Part shown: positions 56,601 through 64,000 of the stretch, one piece after another
How positions within the stretch are numbered: position 1 is the stretch's first letter
Layout: every line of letters starts with the position of its first letter
Assembly (NCBI RefSeq): GCF_000237925.1
Contig: NC_031497.1
Span: forward strand, 9,171,675 to 9,235,674
Direction of reading: 5' to 3'
DNA from: Schistosoma mansoni
Lineage: Eukaryota; Platyhelminthes; Trematoda; Strigeidida; Schistosomatidae
Length of the DNA: 64,000 bases
Program-made: the position numbers and the translations under genes
The notes under the pieces: generated by a model
What the model was told of the DNA's origin: nothing
Database searches by the model: none
What the model saw: only the letters and a program-made list of their open reading frames with translations

Positions 56601-59405
56601 GGAGGGATATGGTTGAGATATGTGTCACCCATGCTCAGTTATTGCTGACTGCTTGTGAAGAGACTAAGAACATTCATACAAACACACGGCATAAGTGGAT
56701 AAAGAAAGCGATCGCCGTTCTAAACCCTATCAGGAAGTGAGTAATTTGTGTCTAGAGTCCGTGAGACAGTCTATGGTTGGAAACTTTTCGGCACGATTTA
56801 AATTGCAGATATATTTACCTGCGTTCCACCCTTATTTTCCAAGTTTTGTCCCAGAATTTCTACGACTACAGTCAATCATAGTTCACTACCATGATTTGAA
56901 TTATTGATGCCATTTTAGTTCGATTCTGTCAATTGCCCATATCCAAAAAGAATATGGCAGTTCAAACTGAGTATCGTACTGCGTTGCTTACCTTTGAATG
57001 ACTCCAGTAGAAATGTGTAAAAACTTGTCTAATTTGGGTGTGAAAATTAATTACGTTCAGCAATATTTGATTTATTTTCTACTTCGTGTAGATTTGAGTA
57101 AGGCTTTAAACTATAATTAAACATGTACGTTCCAATTTTTAACTATTTAAAAAGGGAAGTTTTTGCGACTGGTTTGTTTTTACTCGGATTTACACAGCAG
57201 TTATATAGCGTAGTATCTTAACCCATTTTATTGGGATTTACAATCTCGTGGTATTTGGTGTCTTCCGTTGAGAAATGTAAGTGATATTATGACAGAGCAT
57301 ATGATCATGAAAACATACCTTAGACTCAGCCTCAGCTAGCAACTCCCTGATAGAGGAGTCTTTAGCGTACATAGCTGGACGGTGACCACGTTCGTTCACT
57401 ATAGTCGGATCAGCCCCTATAGACATTAAAATGACAGTAAATTAGGAACGCGAAATTAAAATTGTGTCTTGTCACATGGTCACATCGTCTAAATACTGTC
57501 AGAATTTACCTATTAACTTAAATTGGTAGAATTGTGAATACAAAGAATATTAAGTATCTGACTAATGTGAAAAATCTAGATAACACAAAGCCTTGACTGA
57601 AAGTAACTAAGGAAGGCATACCACAACAACGCTTTGTATAACCGGCAAATATTTACTTATGATAAACCGGAACGGTAAACTTATAGGCCAATACCCTGTT
57701 ATCTAGTAGAGCATGTGTCGTAAGATCCGACATGAAAAGTAACCAGTGCCCTTTAGCTAATAAAATGGGATTACAAATGAAACCGTTTTGAAGAATTGGG
57801 GAGGCGAACAATTCTCTAAATGAATGATCTATGAAGAAATGAACAGTGAATAAAGTTTGATATCACGCTTTGATACTTAGTGCCAACCAAAAATACAATG
57901 ATAAGAGCTGTTTCGTAGATTTTCGGGAGAACACTAGTTGGCATTTTGGTAATCTACATATCTCACACTGGATGACTAGAAGAAATAAGTACTGCCACAA
58001 AACTAAGTAGTGCTCCGAAATGATGTGATCGTTTCGAGTTAGAAAACTACGACTTAGTTATGCAGACACTAGGATCTGAACAACTGGGTTTTCGAATAAT
58101 TCCACCTTATCTGTTCTGGTTAAGAAATTCAAGTAGATTTATCGGTCCCAACAAAACAAATGTAGCTCAAAACCAAGTATAGAATAATGCACTGAGTCGC
58201 TGAGTTACGTTTCCAACAGACTATGTAGAGTTGTAGACATTCGAAGGCCGAATGGCCAGGTAAATAATGTCTTTAAACTGAAGTCGGTAGTGATTGTGCT
58301 ATACTGGAGCTGAAGGACAAGATGTGAAACCTTGGATCATTTCAGTGTCAATGACCTGACTTTAATTAGTTTATTTCCTTATTATAATTTTTGGGAATAT
58401 ATTTTTACAGAACTAATTTCCTTGCTTTTGACTTACAGAGATACCAAATTTTGATTATTAGATTTCAGTCACGTTTTTTAACTCCAAATAACTTACGAAC
58501 GTACCTCTAGGACATTTGCTTTGAACATACCCAAAATCAGTGCCGAACTAAAACTATTTCTTTATTTATTTAAACAAACATTGGTACAAGGCGGCACCAA
58601 ATATATATACTCCACACTTCATCAACCAATTTGTGTGGGGGCTGGAATGCTGCCCGGGCGCCCAAACTGAAGGAGACTAAAATATGTAAGTATATGGAGC
58701 TAGAAAGAGTAAAATCTAAAGCTCACACACTTAATGATTTGTTGATATTTACTACACACATCTTTCTAATGTTGTTTAAATATTAACAGTTATAAAGACC
58801 TTGCATAGGGGGACTGGTGAGGTTTACCGCAGAAGCGATTTGCAAAATTATGTGTAAAATCATCACGGAGTAATTGGCTTAGTGTAAGCTTCCACAATCC
58901 TAAAGTCTAATGTGTATTATACATTTTATCATTGATACGTTTACTGTCTTGCGTCCATTGACCCAGTTAAGTGAGGCGAGTTTATAGTGCTGACTGAAAA
59001 AACAAGACAACTTACCGAATTCCAGCAATAAATGAACCAATTTGGAGTCATTTATTAACACAGCATAGTGGAGTGCAGAACAACCACGAAAATCAGCCGA
59101 TGGATTCAGGAAGTCACTGAACTGTGTAAGCCTTATCCACTCAACTGAGCGTAATTGAGAAGCACAGGCAAATTACCTTCCGAAGACATCATTCTCAAAT
59201 CATGTGCAGTTCTTACGATACCAGCATAATTATCAACGTCATTAGGATTTGAGCCTGCCTTCAATAATTCTCTCACTGCCCTTCAGTTCATTAAGTGATA
59301 ATAAGAAAAAACTACTCGTAATTCTTGGTAACCACTGCAAGCATTAGTGGAGTCCATCCTAAAGAATGTCTTTCTTTAACAGCGTCCTTACTGCCCCTCA
59401 AAATG
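38715..59405 (-). CDS. CLPB: CLPB/SKD3-like mitochondrial disaggregase (12 exons seen, N-terminus missing)
   Basis: AAA+ ATPase that, in animals, dissolves aggregated proteins in the mitochondrial intermembrane space. Exons: 59405-59316, 59280-59177, 59144-59016, 57416-57319, 54468-54354, 51611-51433, 49737-49576, 45560-45431, 44216-44158, 42808-42689, 40726-40622, 38963-38715. All have AG acceptors and GT donors and keep phase throughout, giving 513 codons including the stop. The order is ankyrin repeats, charged linker, a single nucleotide-binding domain with Walker A, pore loop, Walker B, sensor 1 and arginine finger, then the C-terminal D2-small domain. This is the animal CLPB plan, not the two-ring bacterial ClpB. 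The mitochondrial targeting region and first ankyrin part (roughly 120 residues in human) must lie upstream, beyond the LINE at 59.4-61.9 kb or outside the window. Introns grow from 32-35 bases at the 5' side to several kilobases. Confidence 0.96.
39145..39235 (-). repeat. tRNA-like SINE head in a CLPB intron
   Basis: On the minus strand: an A-box-like ataacttaatggttaagaca and, about 35 bases on, a B-box-like caggttgaaacccc. Spacing fits a tRNA-derived pol III promoter, but the acceptor stem is not intact, so this is a SINE relic and not a tRNA gene. Confidence 0.4.
39590..40411 (-). mobile_element. Perere-3/SR3-like (RTE clade) LINE, 3' end
   Basis: C-terminal part of the LINE protein on the minus strand: [80 protein letters not shown], followed beyond one stop (a Trp codon turned TGA near 39880) by [17 protein letters not shown] and a C-terminal QWRRCIHSL end. 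Then comes a short 3' untranslated region. It is 5'-truncated within the RT/thumb junction, as usual for LINE copies, and comparatively young because one frame stays open for 177 codons. It lies in the last CLPB intron, in the same direction as the gene. Confidence 0.88.
40622..40726 (-). CDS. CLPB: CLPB exon, sensor 2
   Basis: Thirty-five codons: [20 protein letters not shown] then [18 protein letters not shown] is sensor 2, at the start of the C-terminal D2-small domain. Confidence 0.95.
40980..42010 (-). repeat. LTR-like dispersed repeat, copy B, split by a later insertion
   Basis: Reverse-oriented relative of 37720-38045 and 48130-48480. On the minus strand it reads through cttccgggacc, a cgattta-type block, the gatcttgtacaaatattatt block, a TATA-like ggtatgtaaac, gaaataaatgattc and gttctggact. 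It is interrupted at 41248-41766 by the 0.52-kb repeat, so the insertion is younger than this copy. Confidence 0.6.
41248..41766 (+). repeat. 0.52-kb interspersed repeat, copy 2 (young, with target duplication)
   Basis: Flanked by the 12-base direct repeat acaagatcaagc (41236-41247 and 41767-41778), a clear target-site duplication inside the LTR-like copy B. The 3' end is aaataaataaa. Almost identical to the minus-strand copy at 55561-56090. Both lie in CLPB introns. Confidence 0.92.
42689..42808 (-). CDS. CLPB: CLPB exon, arginine-finger region
   Basis: Forty codons: [20 protein letters not shown] then [20 protein letters not shown]. The Arg of FLGRINE is the conserved inter-subunit finger of Clp ATPases. 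Confidence 0.95.
44158..44216 (-). CDS. CLPB: CLPB short exon
   Basis: 59 bases encoding [20 protein letters not shown], equal to the NFKENVIRPILK region of human CLPB. Acceptor tttacttcag; donor GTAAGT. Confidence 0.92.
44840..45180 (+). mobile_element. Decayed Perere-3/SR3-like LINE fragment (RT YADD to thumb)
   Basis: Plus strand: [20 protein letters not shown] (catalytic YADD), then, past stops and frame changes, [17 protein letters not shown], which matches the [14 protein letters not shown] stretch of the copy at 39590-40411. Strongly decayed; antisense to CLPB, in the intron 45430-44217 and running into 45180. Confidence 0.7.
45431..45560 (-). CDS. CLPB: CLPB exon, sensor 1
   Basis: Encodes [20 protein letters not shown] then [20 protein letters not shown] and GND. 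TSN is sensor 1. The donor GTTTGT at 45430 was chosen because it leaves one base, which the next exon completes; the alternative GTTTCC would break phase. Confidence 0.92.
47360..47397. repeat. TA microsatellite
   Basis: About 18 TA units in a CLPB intron. Confidence 0.9.
48130..48480 (+). repeat. LTR-like dispersed repeat, copy C (left half of a palindrome)
   Basis: Contains the same ordered blocks as 37720 and 40980. Bases about 48258-48415 are nearly the exact reverse complement of 48500-48653, with a short spacer centred near 48455. Confidence 0.75.
48481..48653 (-). repeat. LTR-like dispersed repeat, copy D (right half of a palindrome)
   Basis: Reverse-oriented copy that runs directly into the assembly gap. 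It starts with gaccaaacagactacattg, continues ttgtataagatcaagccaaa and ends with aagatgaatatagatatg. Confidence 0.75.
48654..48853. other. Assembly gap, 200 N
   Basis: A run of exactly 200 unknown bases, probably a placeholder length. Translated frames across it are meaningless. Confidence 1.
49005..49085 (-). mobile_element. Short Perere-3/SR3-like 3' coding fragment
   Basis: Matches 39778-39846: ctaaccatcg, tgctatcatctcacg/ttacgataatcacgc, aggtagtctacacctac/t. Only about 80 bases, in the same orientation as CLPB. Confidence 0.55.
49576..49737 (-). CDS. CLPB: CLPB exon, pore loop and Walker B
   Basis: Encodes [20 protein letters not shown] (GYVG substrate-gripping pore loop) and [20 protein letters not shown] (Walker B with catalytic acidic pair DE), ending LLQLFDE. 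The reading frame continues past the GTAGGT donor for some 25 codons, which is intron read-through. Confidence 0.97.
50738..50830 (+). repeat. tRNA-like SINE relic with B-box
   Basis: A B-box-like agttcgagtccc at 50798, preceded at roughly the expected distance by a weak A-box-like stretch. No cloverleaf closes, so it is not a tRNA gene. It lies in the CLPB intron 51432-49738. Confidence 0.3.
51250..51412 (+). repeat. Fragment related to the 0.52-kb repeat
   Basis: The 3' part reads cttccgttttgggacctagg, tagtatcagttgccctcaca, gtacatgaatatgtac, a diverged form of the ggcacctgggcagtatcaca-ccctca section of the 0.52-kb repeat. It is preceded by a tRNA-like A-box (actcagtggttagg). Confidence 0.45.
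51433..51611 (-). CDS. CLPB: CLPB exon, Walker A
   Basis: Encodes [40 protein letters not shown] and [17 protein letters not shown]. The Walker A motif GSSGIGKTE is identical to human CLPB. Confidence 0.97.
53627..53666. repeat. TA microsatellite
   Basis: About 20 TA/AT units in a CLPB intron. Confidence 0.9.
54354..54468 (-). CDS. CLPB: CLPB exon, charged linker into the AAA+ domain
   Basis: Encodes [20 protein letters not shown] then [18 protein letters not shown]. The Glu/Arg-rich helix links the ankyrin part to the ATPase, and VGQE-A-I is the usual entry to a Clp-type nucleotide-binding domain. Confidence 0.94.
55258..55320 (-). repeat. 3' end fragment of the 0.52-kb repeat
   Basis: tatttatttgaacatataaa, tattggtacaagggg, caccagatatat: the last 60 bases of the repeat on the minus strand, alone. 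Confidence 0.65.
55561..56090 (-). repeat. 0.52-kb interspersed repeat, copy 3 (young, with target duplication)
   Basis: Minus-strand copy flanked by tttgaacgct at 55551-55560 and 56091-56100. The tail is TAAAA-type on the minus strand (55561-55580). Its translated frames differ from the copy at 41248-41766 by only a couple of residues in 99. The two are in opposite orientation, 13.8 kb apart in the same pre-mRNA. Confidence 0.92.
57319..57416 (-). CDS. CLPB: CLPB exon, last ankyrin repeat half
   Basis: Encodes [19 protein letters not shown] and [13 protein letters not shown], equal to the GANPLQRNEMGHTPLDYA region of human CLPB. Acceptor aatgtctatag; donor GTATGT. Confidence 0.93.
58560..58675 (-). 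repeat. 3' end fragment of the 0.52-kb repeat
   Basis: tttatttatttaaacaaac, attggtacaagg, then gctggaatgctgcccgggcg and cccaaactgaagga; an older, truncated copy in the CLPB intron 59015-57417. Confidence 0.7.
59016..59144 (-). CDS. CLPB: CLPB exon, second ankyrin repeat
   Basis: Encodes [19 protein letters not shown] then [20 protein letters not shown] and LLEFG. The acceptor is the ctcag ending at 59145; the more obvious ttcag at 59117 would break the frame, so the upstream site is chosen. Matches FKGCTALHYAVLADD of human CLPB. Confidence 0.9.
59177..59280 (-). CDS. CLPB: CLPB exon, ankyrin repeat
   Basis: Encodes [20 protein letters not shown] followed by [15 protein letters not shown], the second half of the ankyrin repeat (LL-x-AG-x-x-PN). 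It joins the previous exon through a split GAG codon. Followed by a 32-base intron. Confidence 0.9.
59316..59405 (-). CDS. CLPB: CLPB exon, ankyrin repeat start
   Basis: Acceptor gactttttacag; donor GTAGTT. Encodes [20 protein letters not shown], the canonical first half of an ankyrin repeat, matching the HRLGWTALMVAA region of human CLPB. It starts with one base completing a codon, so a further coding exon must precede it. The 35-base intron after it is among the tiny introns typical of schistosomes. Confidence 0.9.
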
Positions 59406-59424
59406 CTGTAAAAAGTCATTAACG

Positions 59425-61928
59425 AGAATTAATTAAACCTAGAGAGAGAATTTCTGTTCATAGATAGAATGCATTCAAATATATCAGGGTTTTTAAATCT
59501 GTTAAGGTCAAAACCAATCGTATTGAGCTGAATGGTAGGGAATGCCAGAGCAAACAACGGGAGCTTGGTGAATCGCCAAGACGAAGGGTAAGCGAAATTC
59601 GAAATAAATCGCTTGTATCTGGTAGCAGCGGAAAAAATTAGAATTTTTCTCCTGATGAACAGTATCTTTCGTAAGCTGCACACCCAAGTAGTCATTAGGT
59701 TTGTCCTTGAGAATTTGAATTATCGGTGACCTTCAGATTCAGATTTGTGTAGTGAGGGCAGAAGGCCGACGGCCTGTGTTAATCCTTTCTTAGTAAGCTT
59801 ATGTGAGTGCCTAGTCTTTTCGTGAACAAGTTAATTAAAGGTCCGGACACAACTGCTCCACGTAACAGGTTCCAGGAATTGATGACTCGGTTTGACAACT
59901 TGTTTGCCACTGGTATTTTGTTCGTTCTTGGTTTTTCTACTCACCTGCTATGTCCTCTGAGTTGCTCTGATCCTGTAGAAAGAAATACAGAGGACACATC
60001 AGGTCAAATATCATTTTTATTATTCTGTACATCAAAATCAAACCACCTCTTAGTCTGAGGTAAAACAGAGTAAGGATGTCTAGCTTTTCAAGACGCTCTT
60101 TGCATAGTAAACTCCGGAGTTCTGGAACTGCATGACTAGCTGCCCTCTGCTCTTCCTACAGGATGTCCCAGTCATCCTTTAAACGGGGTCTTGCAACCTA
60201 AACGCAGTTGTCAAGTTTAGTTCTCACCAAGGTTGTGTACAGTGTAGTGGACATGGTTTTATCTAACTTGGTAAATGCTCGTCTTAGAGCCCATAGGATT
60301 ATCAAACCCTTAGCCGCAGCCTCAAGACAGTGGATGGTGGTCTTACGACCACTAATCACTGTCACCCCAAGATCTTTGTGAGGCCGAACCACGGGAACAG
60401 GCACTTCCCCTATGTTGTCCCTAATTACTTTCGTATCCCCAAAGTGCATGTAGACACACTTGGACGCGTTGATAGGCTGAAGAAACTTTTGAGATCAACT
60501 AATCAGAATATCTTGGTCTGTCTGAAGTGCTCGTGCATCTGTGTCTCCTGTCATTACTCGCTAGATTTTCACATCATCAGCGTGAAGTAGCATTGGGGAC
60601 TCAACTATACTTAGGTGTTCATTTACCTAAGGAGCTTCGAAGTACTCCACTAAGCTCGAATTTTCAGGCAGAAAACTTGGAACTCATTTTTACTTTCTGT
60701 CTACGACCTGCCAAGAAATCCGTAAGTCATTTCGGGAGAGGTCCGGCAATGCCTAGATTTTCCAACTTCAAGAGCAGTCTGTTTGTTGGCACCTTATCTA
60801 TGAAGACAGCATTCACTGATTTTCCATTATCTAGAGCCTCTATCCATTTCTCTCTTGCTATGAGGAGATTTGTTGTGCAAGATAAACCTTTTCCGAAACA
60901 ATGGTATCCGCTGTTTAACAAGTTGTTGGTTTCCACGAATGTCATTACAGTCTTGTTGATTATTCCTTACAGTATTTCAACCACGACACTAGTCAGACTG
61001 ACAATTCTGTAATTTGATGGAAGTTGTGCTGATCCATTTTGGTGTATCGAAGTGAGTAACTCATCTTGGTCAAGTGACACTGAATATCGTAGCCAACAGG
61101 GCAGCAATATATTGTGCAATTTCTCAAGATTTAAGGGGAGAGTTCATCCGATACTATTGATGTTCCCGTGTCTTAAGTTTCAGGGGCCTAAAGTACATCG
61201 TATCGATTGAAGTCCACAGTGAGCAGTCGATTTTGTGACTCTGTGTCAGGGTCTAGTTCTTTCCTAGAAGAGGCTACTGAGTGAAAAATGTCTCGAAATA
61301 AACTTTCATAGCCTATGCTTTGTTCTGATCATTCTCTGTCATTCGAGATCCACTCCCTTGTGATTTTGGGCCGGTTATCTAATGCTGTATCTTTGTTCCG
61401 TAATTTATATATCAGAATCGTCTTTTAGGCGTTCTGATTAAGATTGGGCCGACTGCTTTTCATATTTTCGTTGAGCTTTCTGGATTGTAATTACACGCTT
61501 ATTTCGTACCTACCTGTAGAATTCCATCGTATTTAGCGTTAGAAGGCTTATGGTGACGTTCCAACATCTCTTCTTTTATCTTAGTAAACGCCAAACAACC
61601 CAGTCTGTCCACAGATGGCCGTGCTTCTTGTACTATGGTCCCGTCCATGGTATAAATGGTTGACTTGCTTGATCTTATAACTGTCATAAATGAATCCACC
61701 CCTCTTCTACTAACGCTTCTGAATCAATTATCCAGTTTTCAGTCGAGGCTGCAGAATTGATCGCCTTCATGTTTACCTTCCATATGTTAGGACGGGCCGG
61801 AGCAACTGCTTGACAGGCCATCTTGGTCATGAATCTGTTTGAGATGATCGCATAATCGCTTCTCCCTAAAGGTCGGAGGAAAGGTACCTGACTGATATCG
61901 TCACTGTGTGTGAAAATTAGGACCAAGA
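59425..61928 (-). mobile_element. Decayed CR1/SR1-like LINE
   Basis: Minus strand, in order from 61928: end of an endonuclease domain (FLRPLGRSDYAIIS), a linker (ARPSVDRLGCLAFTKIKEEM), RT block (CTTNLLIAREKWIEALDNGK, SVNAVFID, then KVPTNRLLLKLENLGIAGPL, with a short deletion between FID and KVP), later PHKDLGVTVISGRKTTIHCL and ALRRAFTKLD of the C-terminal region, and a terminal block NPDIFECI. Several stops and frameshifts make it inactive. It abuts the gypsy fragment at its 5' side and ends within about 20-40 bases of the CLPB exon acceptor at 59406. Confidence 0.75.
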
Positions 61929-61934
61929 GAGACG

Positions 61935-62582
61935 ATGAGTGTTGTAGGTCATGTCTGTCTCCACAAGATGATATTCGGTCTGAAATTCAACCCACTAACA
62001 AACCATAGATCAATACTTGCCGTATCTGGGTCAAATAATGGGATTCCTGCTCACACGACTAACCGACTGCAACGTTGGGCAACAACACCCCTGAGTTACG
62101 ATCTCAAAATCAAATACCTGTCTACTACGGCTTTTGGGCAAGCTGATTCTCTATCGAGAGCAATAGATTCTCAGACAAAAACGTCAAAAGAAACTCTTGT
62201 TGCGAATATAAAGGCTGATAAATAAGTTCATTGTGTATTGGATGACTCAGTCGACGGACTGCAGGTCACCTTCAAATCTATTGTAAAAACCACTGAAATG
62301 GACAAGACATTAGGAAGTGTTAGGAGTTATCTTTCCACTAAATGGCCAATCTATTGCTTTAAAGGGGAACTTTTGCAGCACTTTCATCGAAGTCACTCTT
62401 TAGTGATTGTGGACTCATGTATTACGTTTGTCAATCAAATTTTATTCCAGAATTACTGCGCCACAAGGTGCTCAAGCAATTTTACAGTGGTTGCCCTGGG
62501 ATTAGTAAGATCAAATAATTGGTTCATAGTAACACTTGATCACCCGCAATGAACAGCGATTTTAAAAACAAATGCCGTGACT
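61935..62582 (+). mobile_element. Broken Ty3/gypsy pol fragment (RNase H into integrase)
   Basis: Fossil of an LTR retrotransposon of the gypsy group, resembling the CsRn1-type elements of flukes. It carries a recognisable RNase H segment (for example NRLQRWATTPLSYDLKIKYL and FGQADSLSRAID) and a decayed integrase N-terminal region. It is truncated on its 5' side at the LINE and interrupted on its 3' side by the Penelope-like insertion. It is broken in several places, and no LTR is visible in the window. Confidence 0.8.
62570..62582 (+). repeat. Target-site duplication, left copy
   Basis: aaatgccgtgact, repeated exactly at 63825-63837. It brackets the Penelope-like element. Confidence 0.85.
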
Positions 62583-62599
62583 ATAAATGAGTGAATAAT

Positions 62600-62794
62600 A
62601 TATTTGTAGTATCCCAATGAGTAAAAAAATTAGATTTTCTGACGTTTCGTGACTCAGTGTAAGCCACTCCAGAGAGTAAATAACCAAAATTAACATTAAT
62701 CCACGTCTAAACAGTACAACGGAACAGCACTAATATTATGTGCGATCAATCAAAAAACAGGTCTGAATAAATCAGTGTCGTGTCATTTCGGTCA
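62600..62794 (+). repeat. Inverted arm of the PLE, left
   Basis: Nearly identical to the reverse complement of 63553-63748: it runs from tttgtagtatcccaatgag through ctgacgtttcgtgactcagt and caataaa-free middle to catttcggtca, with only a few differences. PLEs are known to carry such terminal copies (pLTRs), sometimes inverted. Confidence 0.9.
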
Positions 62795-63552
62795 AGGTGA
62801 TTAGTAAGCGATATGTATGTAAATTTGTGTGTGTATGTGTGCACTGTTAATGATAAAAAATGTGTGACCTTTATAATGACAAAGGACAGAATTTAATTTG
62901 TAATGTAAAGGCGTGAACAGTAAATAATATCATACTAGGTGACTAGGATAGATAGCCCAAGTAGGATGCATGGTAAGGCCTTCCTTTCTATTGAGAGCGG
63001 TAGGATTAAGTATTATATGGAACGCCTCAGCTACTCTCCTTTCTTTGTGATTAAAAAAGCCTTTTTGTAGCATTTTGATATTTTTGAGATCAATTTGATG
63101 GTTGTTGAGAATGGCGTGAACTGCTATTGCCGATTTAATTTGAAGTCTATCCTGTTATACAGGATTATTAGGAGGTTTCTCCGTGTATCTAATATGTTCT
63201 TTGGCACGAGTCAAGATTTCGGGAGATGACTTTCCAATATAGAAGGCATCGCAACTGACACAACCTAATTTGTAGACACAGTTCTATGTTGACACAAAGG
63301 GAATTTTTCTTGTAAGAGAACTTAAGTATTTCAAAGTGTGTTCATCGTTTTGTAATATGCTTTGATTCTGTGTTGTTTTAAGATTATTTGGAGTTCTGTT
63401 GTACCATAACGGTATGGTGAAACTGCAGTACCAATCCATGGTTTCTCATTCGAATTATTATTATTGAGCACTGAACTATTTTGTTTTAACATACTTCTAA
63501 TAATCTTCATAGGAAAATTATTAAATTGTAAGATACTAATTACGAATTATCC

Positions 63553-63748
63553 TGACCGAAATGATATGACACTGATTTATTCAGACCTGTTTTTTGATTG
63601 ATCGCACATAATATTAGTGCTGTTCCGTTGTACTGTTTAGACGTGGATTAATGTTAATTTTGGTTATTTGCTCTCTGGAGTGGCTTACAGTGAGTCACGA
63701 AACGTCAGAAAATCTAATTTTTTTACTCATTGGGATATTACAAATATA
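63553..63748 (-). repeat. Inverted arm of the PLE, right
   Basis: Partner of 62600-62794. It contains cacgaaacgtcag on the plus strand (about 63700), resembling the 3' core of a hammerhead ribozyme. Confidence 0.9.
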
Positions 63749-63824
63749 CTATCTATTTATAACAATTTGCCCAATGCTCAATTTATTCAAAATTAGGAAA
63801 TGAAAACTTGTTATTGATACCTAT

Positions 63825-63837
63825 AAATGCCGTGACT
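63825..63837 (+). repeat. Target-site duplication, right copy
   Basis: aaatgccgtgact, identical to 62570-62582. Confidence 0.85.
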
Positions 63838-64000
63838 GTTCATCATTTCAGCAAGCTGTTAAAACCTTTCGAAACGCGAACTACAGCAGTGGCCTAAGCT
63901 TTCTGGACCTTTGGAGAGACTTCATGTAGATTTCGCCGATCGAGTTCATGGTAAAATGTCTCTAGTTACTGCGGATGCATTTGCGACGTAGCCAAAAGTG
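63838..64000 (+). mobile_element. Broken Ty3/gypsy integrase fragment, continuation
   Basis: The gypsy fragment resumes after the Penelope-like insertion, with the start of the integrase core recognisable, and continues past the window edge. It is part of the same fossil as 61935-62582. Confidence 0.75.

Larger units (their letters stand above)
62583..63824 (-). mobile_element. Penelope-like element (PLE), 5'-truncated, GIY-YIG endonuclease end
   Basis: About 1.24 kb inserted in the gypsy fragment with a 13-bp target duplication. On the minus strand the protein end is readable: PWIGTAVSPYRYGTTELQII (about 63440-63380), LSSLTRKIPF, then a GIY-YIG-type endonuclease NCVYKLGCVSCDAFYIGKSS followed by PEILTRAKEHIRYTEKPP (63283-63170), and an end region FFNHKERRVAEAFHIILNPT (about 63050-62990). 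A cysteine pair before the YIG motif is typical of PLE endonucleases. The RT is absent. At least two stops interrupt the frame, so it is inactive. The coding end is enclosed by 195-base inverted arms, a known oddity of PLE copies. Confidence 0.85.

Noticed and set aside
1-64000. CRISPR arrays, bacterial operons, ribosome binding sites, rRNA genes
   Set aside because: None seen; the sequence is eukaryotic nuclear DNA with spliced genes and retroelements.

Overview
The window looks like nuclear DNA of a blood fluke (genus Schistosoma). It is AT-rich, its genes are split by introns with normal GT-AG ends, two introns are only 32 and 35 bases long as schistosomes often have near the 5' end of genes, and it is crowded with schistosome-type retroelements: RTE-clade LINEs like SR2 and Perere-3/SR3, CR1/SR1-like LINEs, a Penelope-like element, Ty3/gypsy remains and tRNA-like short repeats. 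The species cannot be fixed from the sequence alone.

Layout. 0.4-3.3 kb: two phase-compatible exons of an unrecognised minus-strand gene. 3.3-11.2 kb: a field of old repeats (RTE 5' end, a possible LTR, a CR1-like LINE body, LINE 3' tails, an RTE reverse-transcriptase fragment). 11.57-13.95 kb and 26.57-28.95 kb: two near-identical 2,385-bp copies in opposite orientation, enclosing about 12.6 kb that carries the last exon of an ATG10 homologue (plus strand, 15.6-16.2 kb) and the last exon of a small lysine-rich protein resembling SMKR1 (minus strand, 18.0-18.2 kb). A long imperfect hairpin sits at 22.37-22.69 kb and a decayed SR2-like LINE at 24.95-26.53 kb. 29-35 kb is mostly empty apart from repeats. 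35.03-36.13 kb is an uninterrupted 366-codon frame for an AMSH/STAMBP deubiquitinase.

38.7-59.4 kb is one minus-strand gene, the CLPB/SKD3 homologue (ankyrin repeats plus one AAA+ module). Twelve exons (513 codons including the stop) join in phase from the ankyrin region to the stop codon; the N-terminal exons are not seen. Its introns hold a Perere-3-like LINE end, an inverted pair of near-identical 0.52-kb retroposed repeats, TA microsatellites, and a palindromic repeat that runs into a 200-base assembly gap. 59.4-61.9 kb is a CR1-like LINE in the same orientation, and 61.9-64 kb is a broken gypsy pol fragment into which a Penelope-like element with a GIY-YIG endonuclease has inserted, leaving a 13-bp target duplication.

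The host genes fall into protein quality control: ATG10 (autophagy conjugation), AMSH (removal of ubiquitin from endosomal cargo) and CLPB (mitochondrial disaggregase). Their proximity is probably chance. I see no operon-like unit, CRISPR array, rRNA gene or convincing functional tRNA gene.
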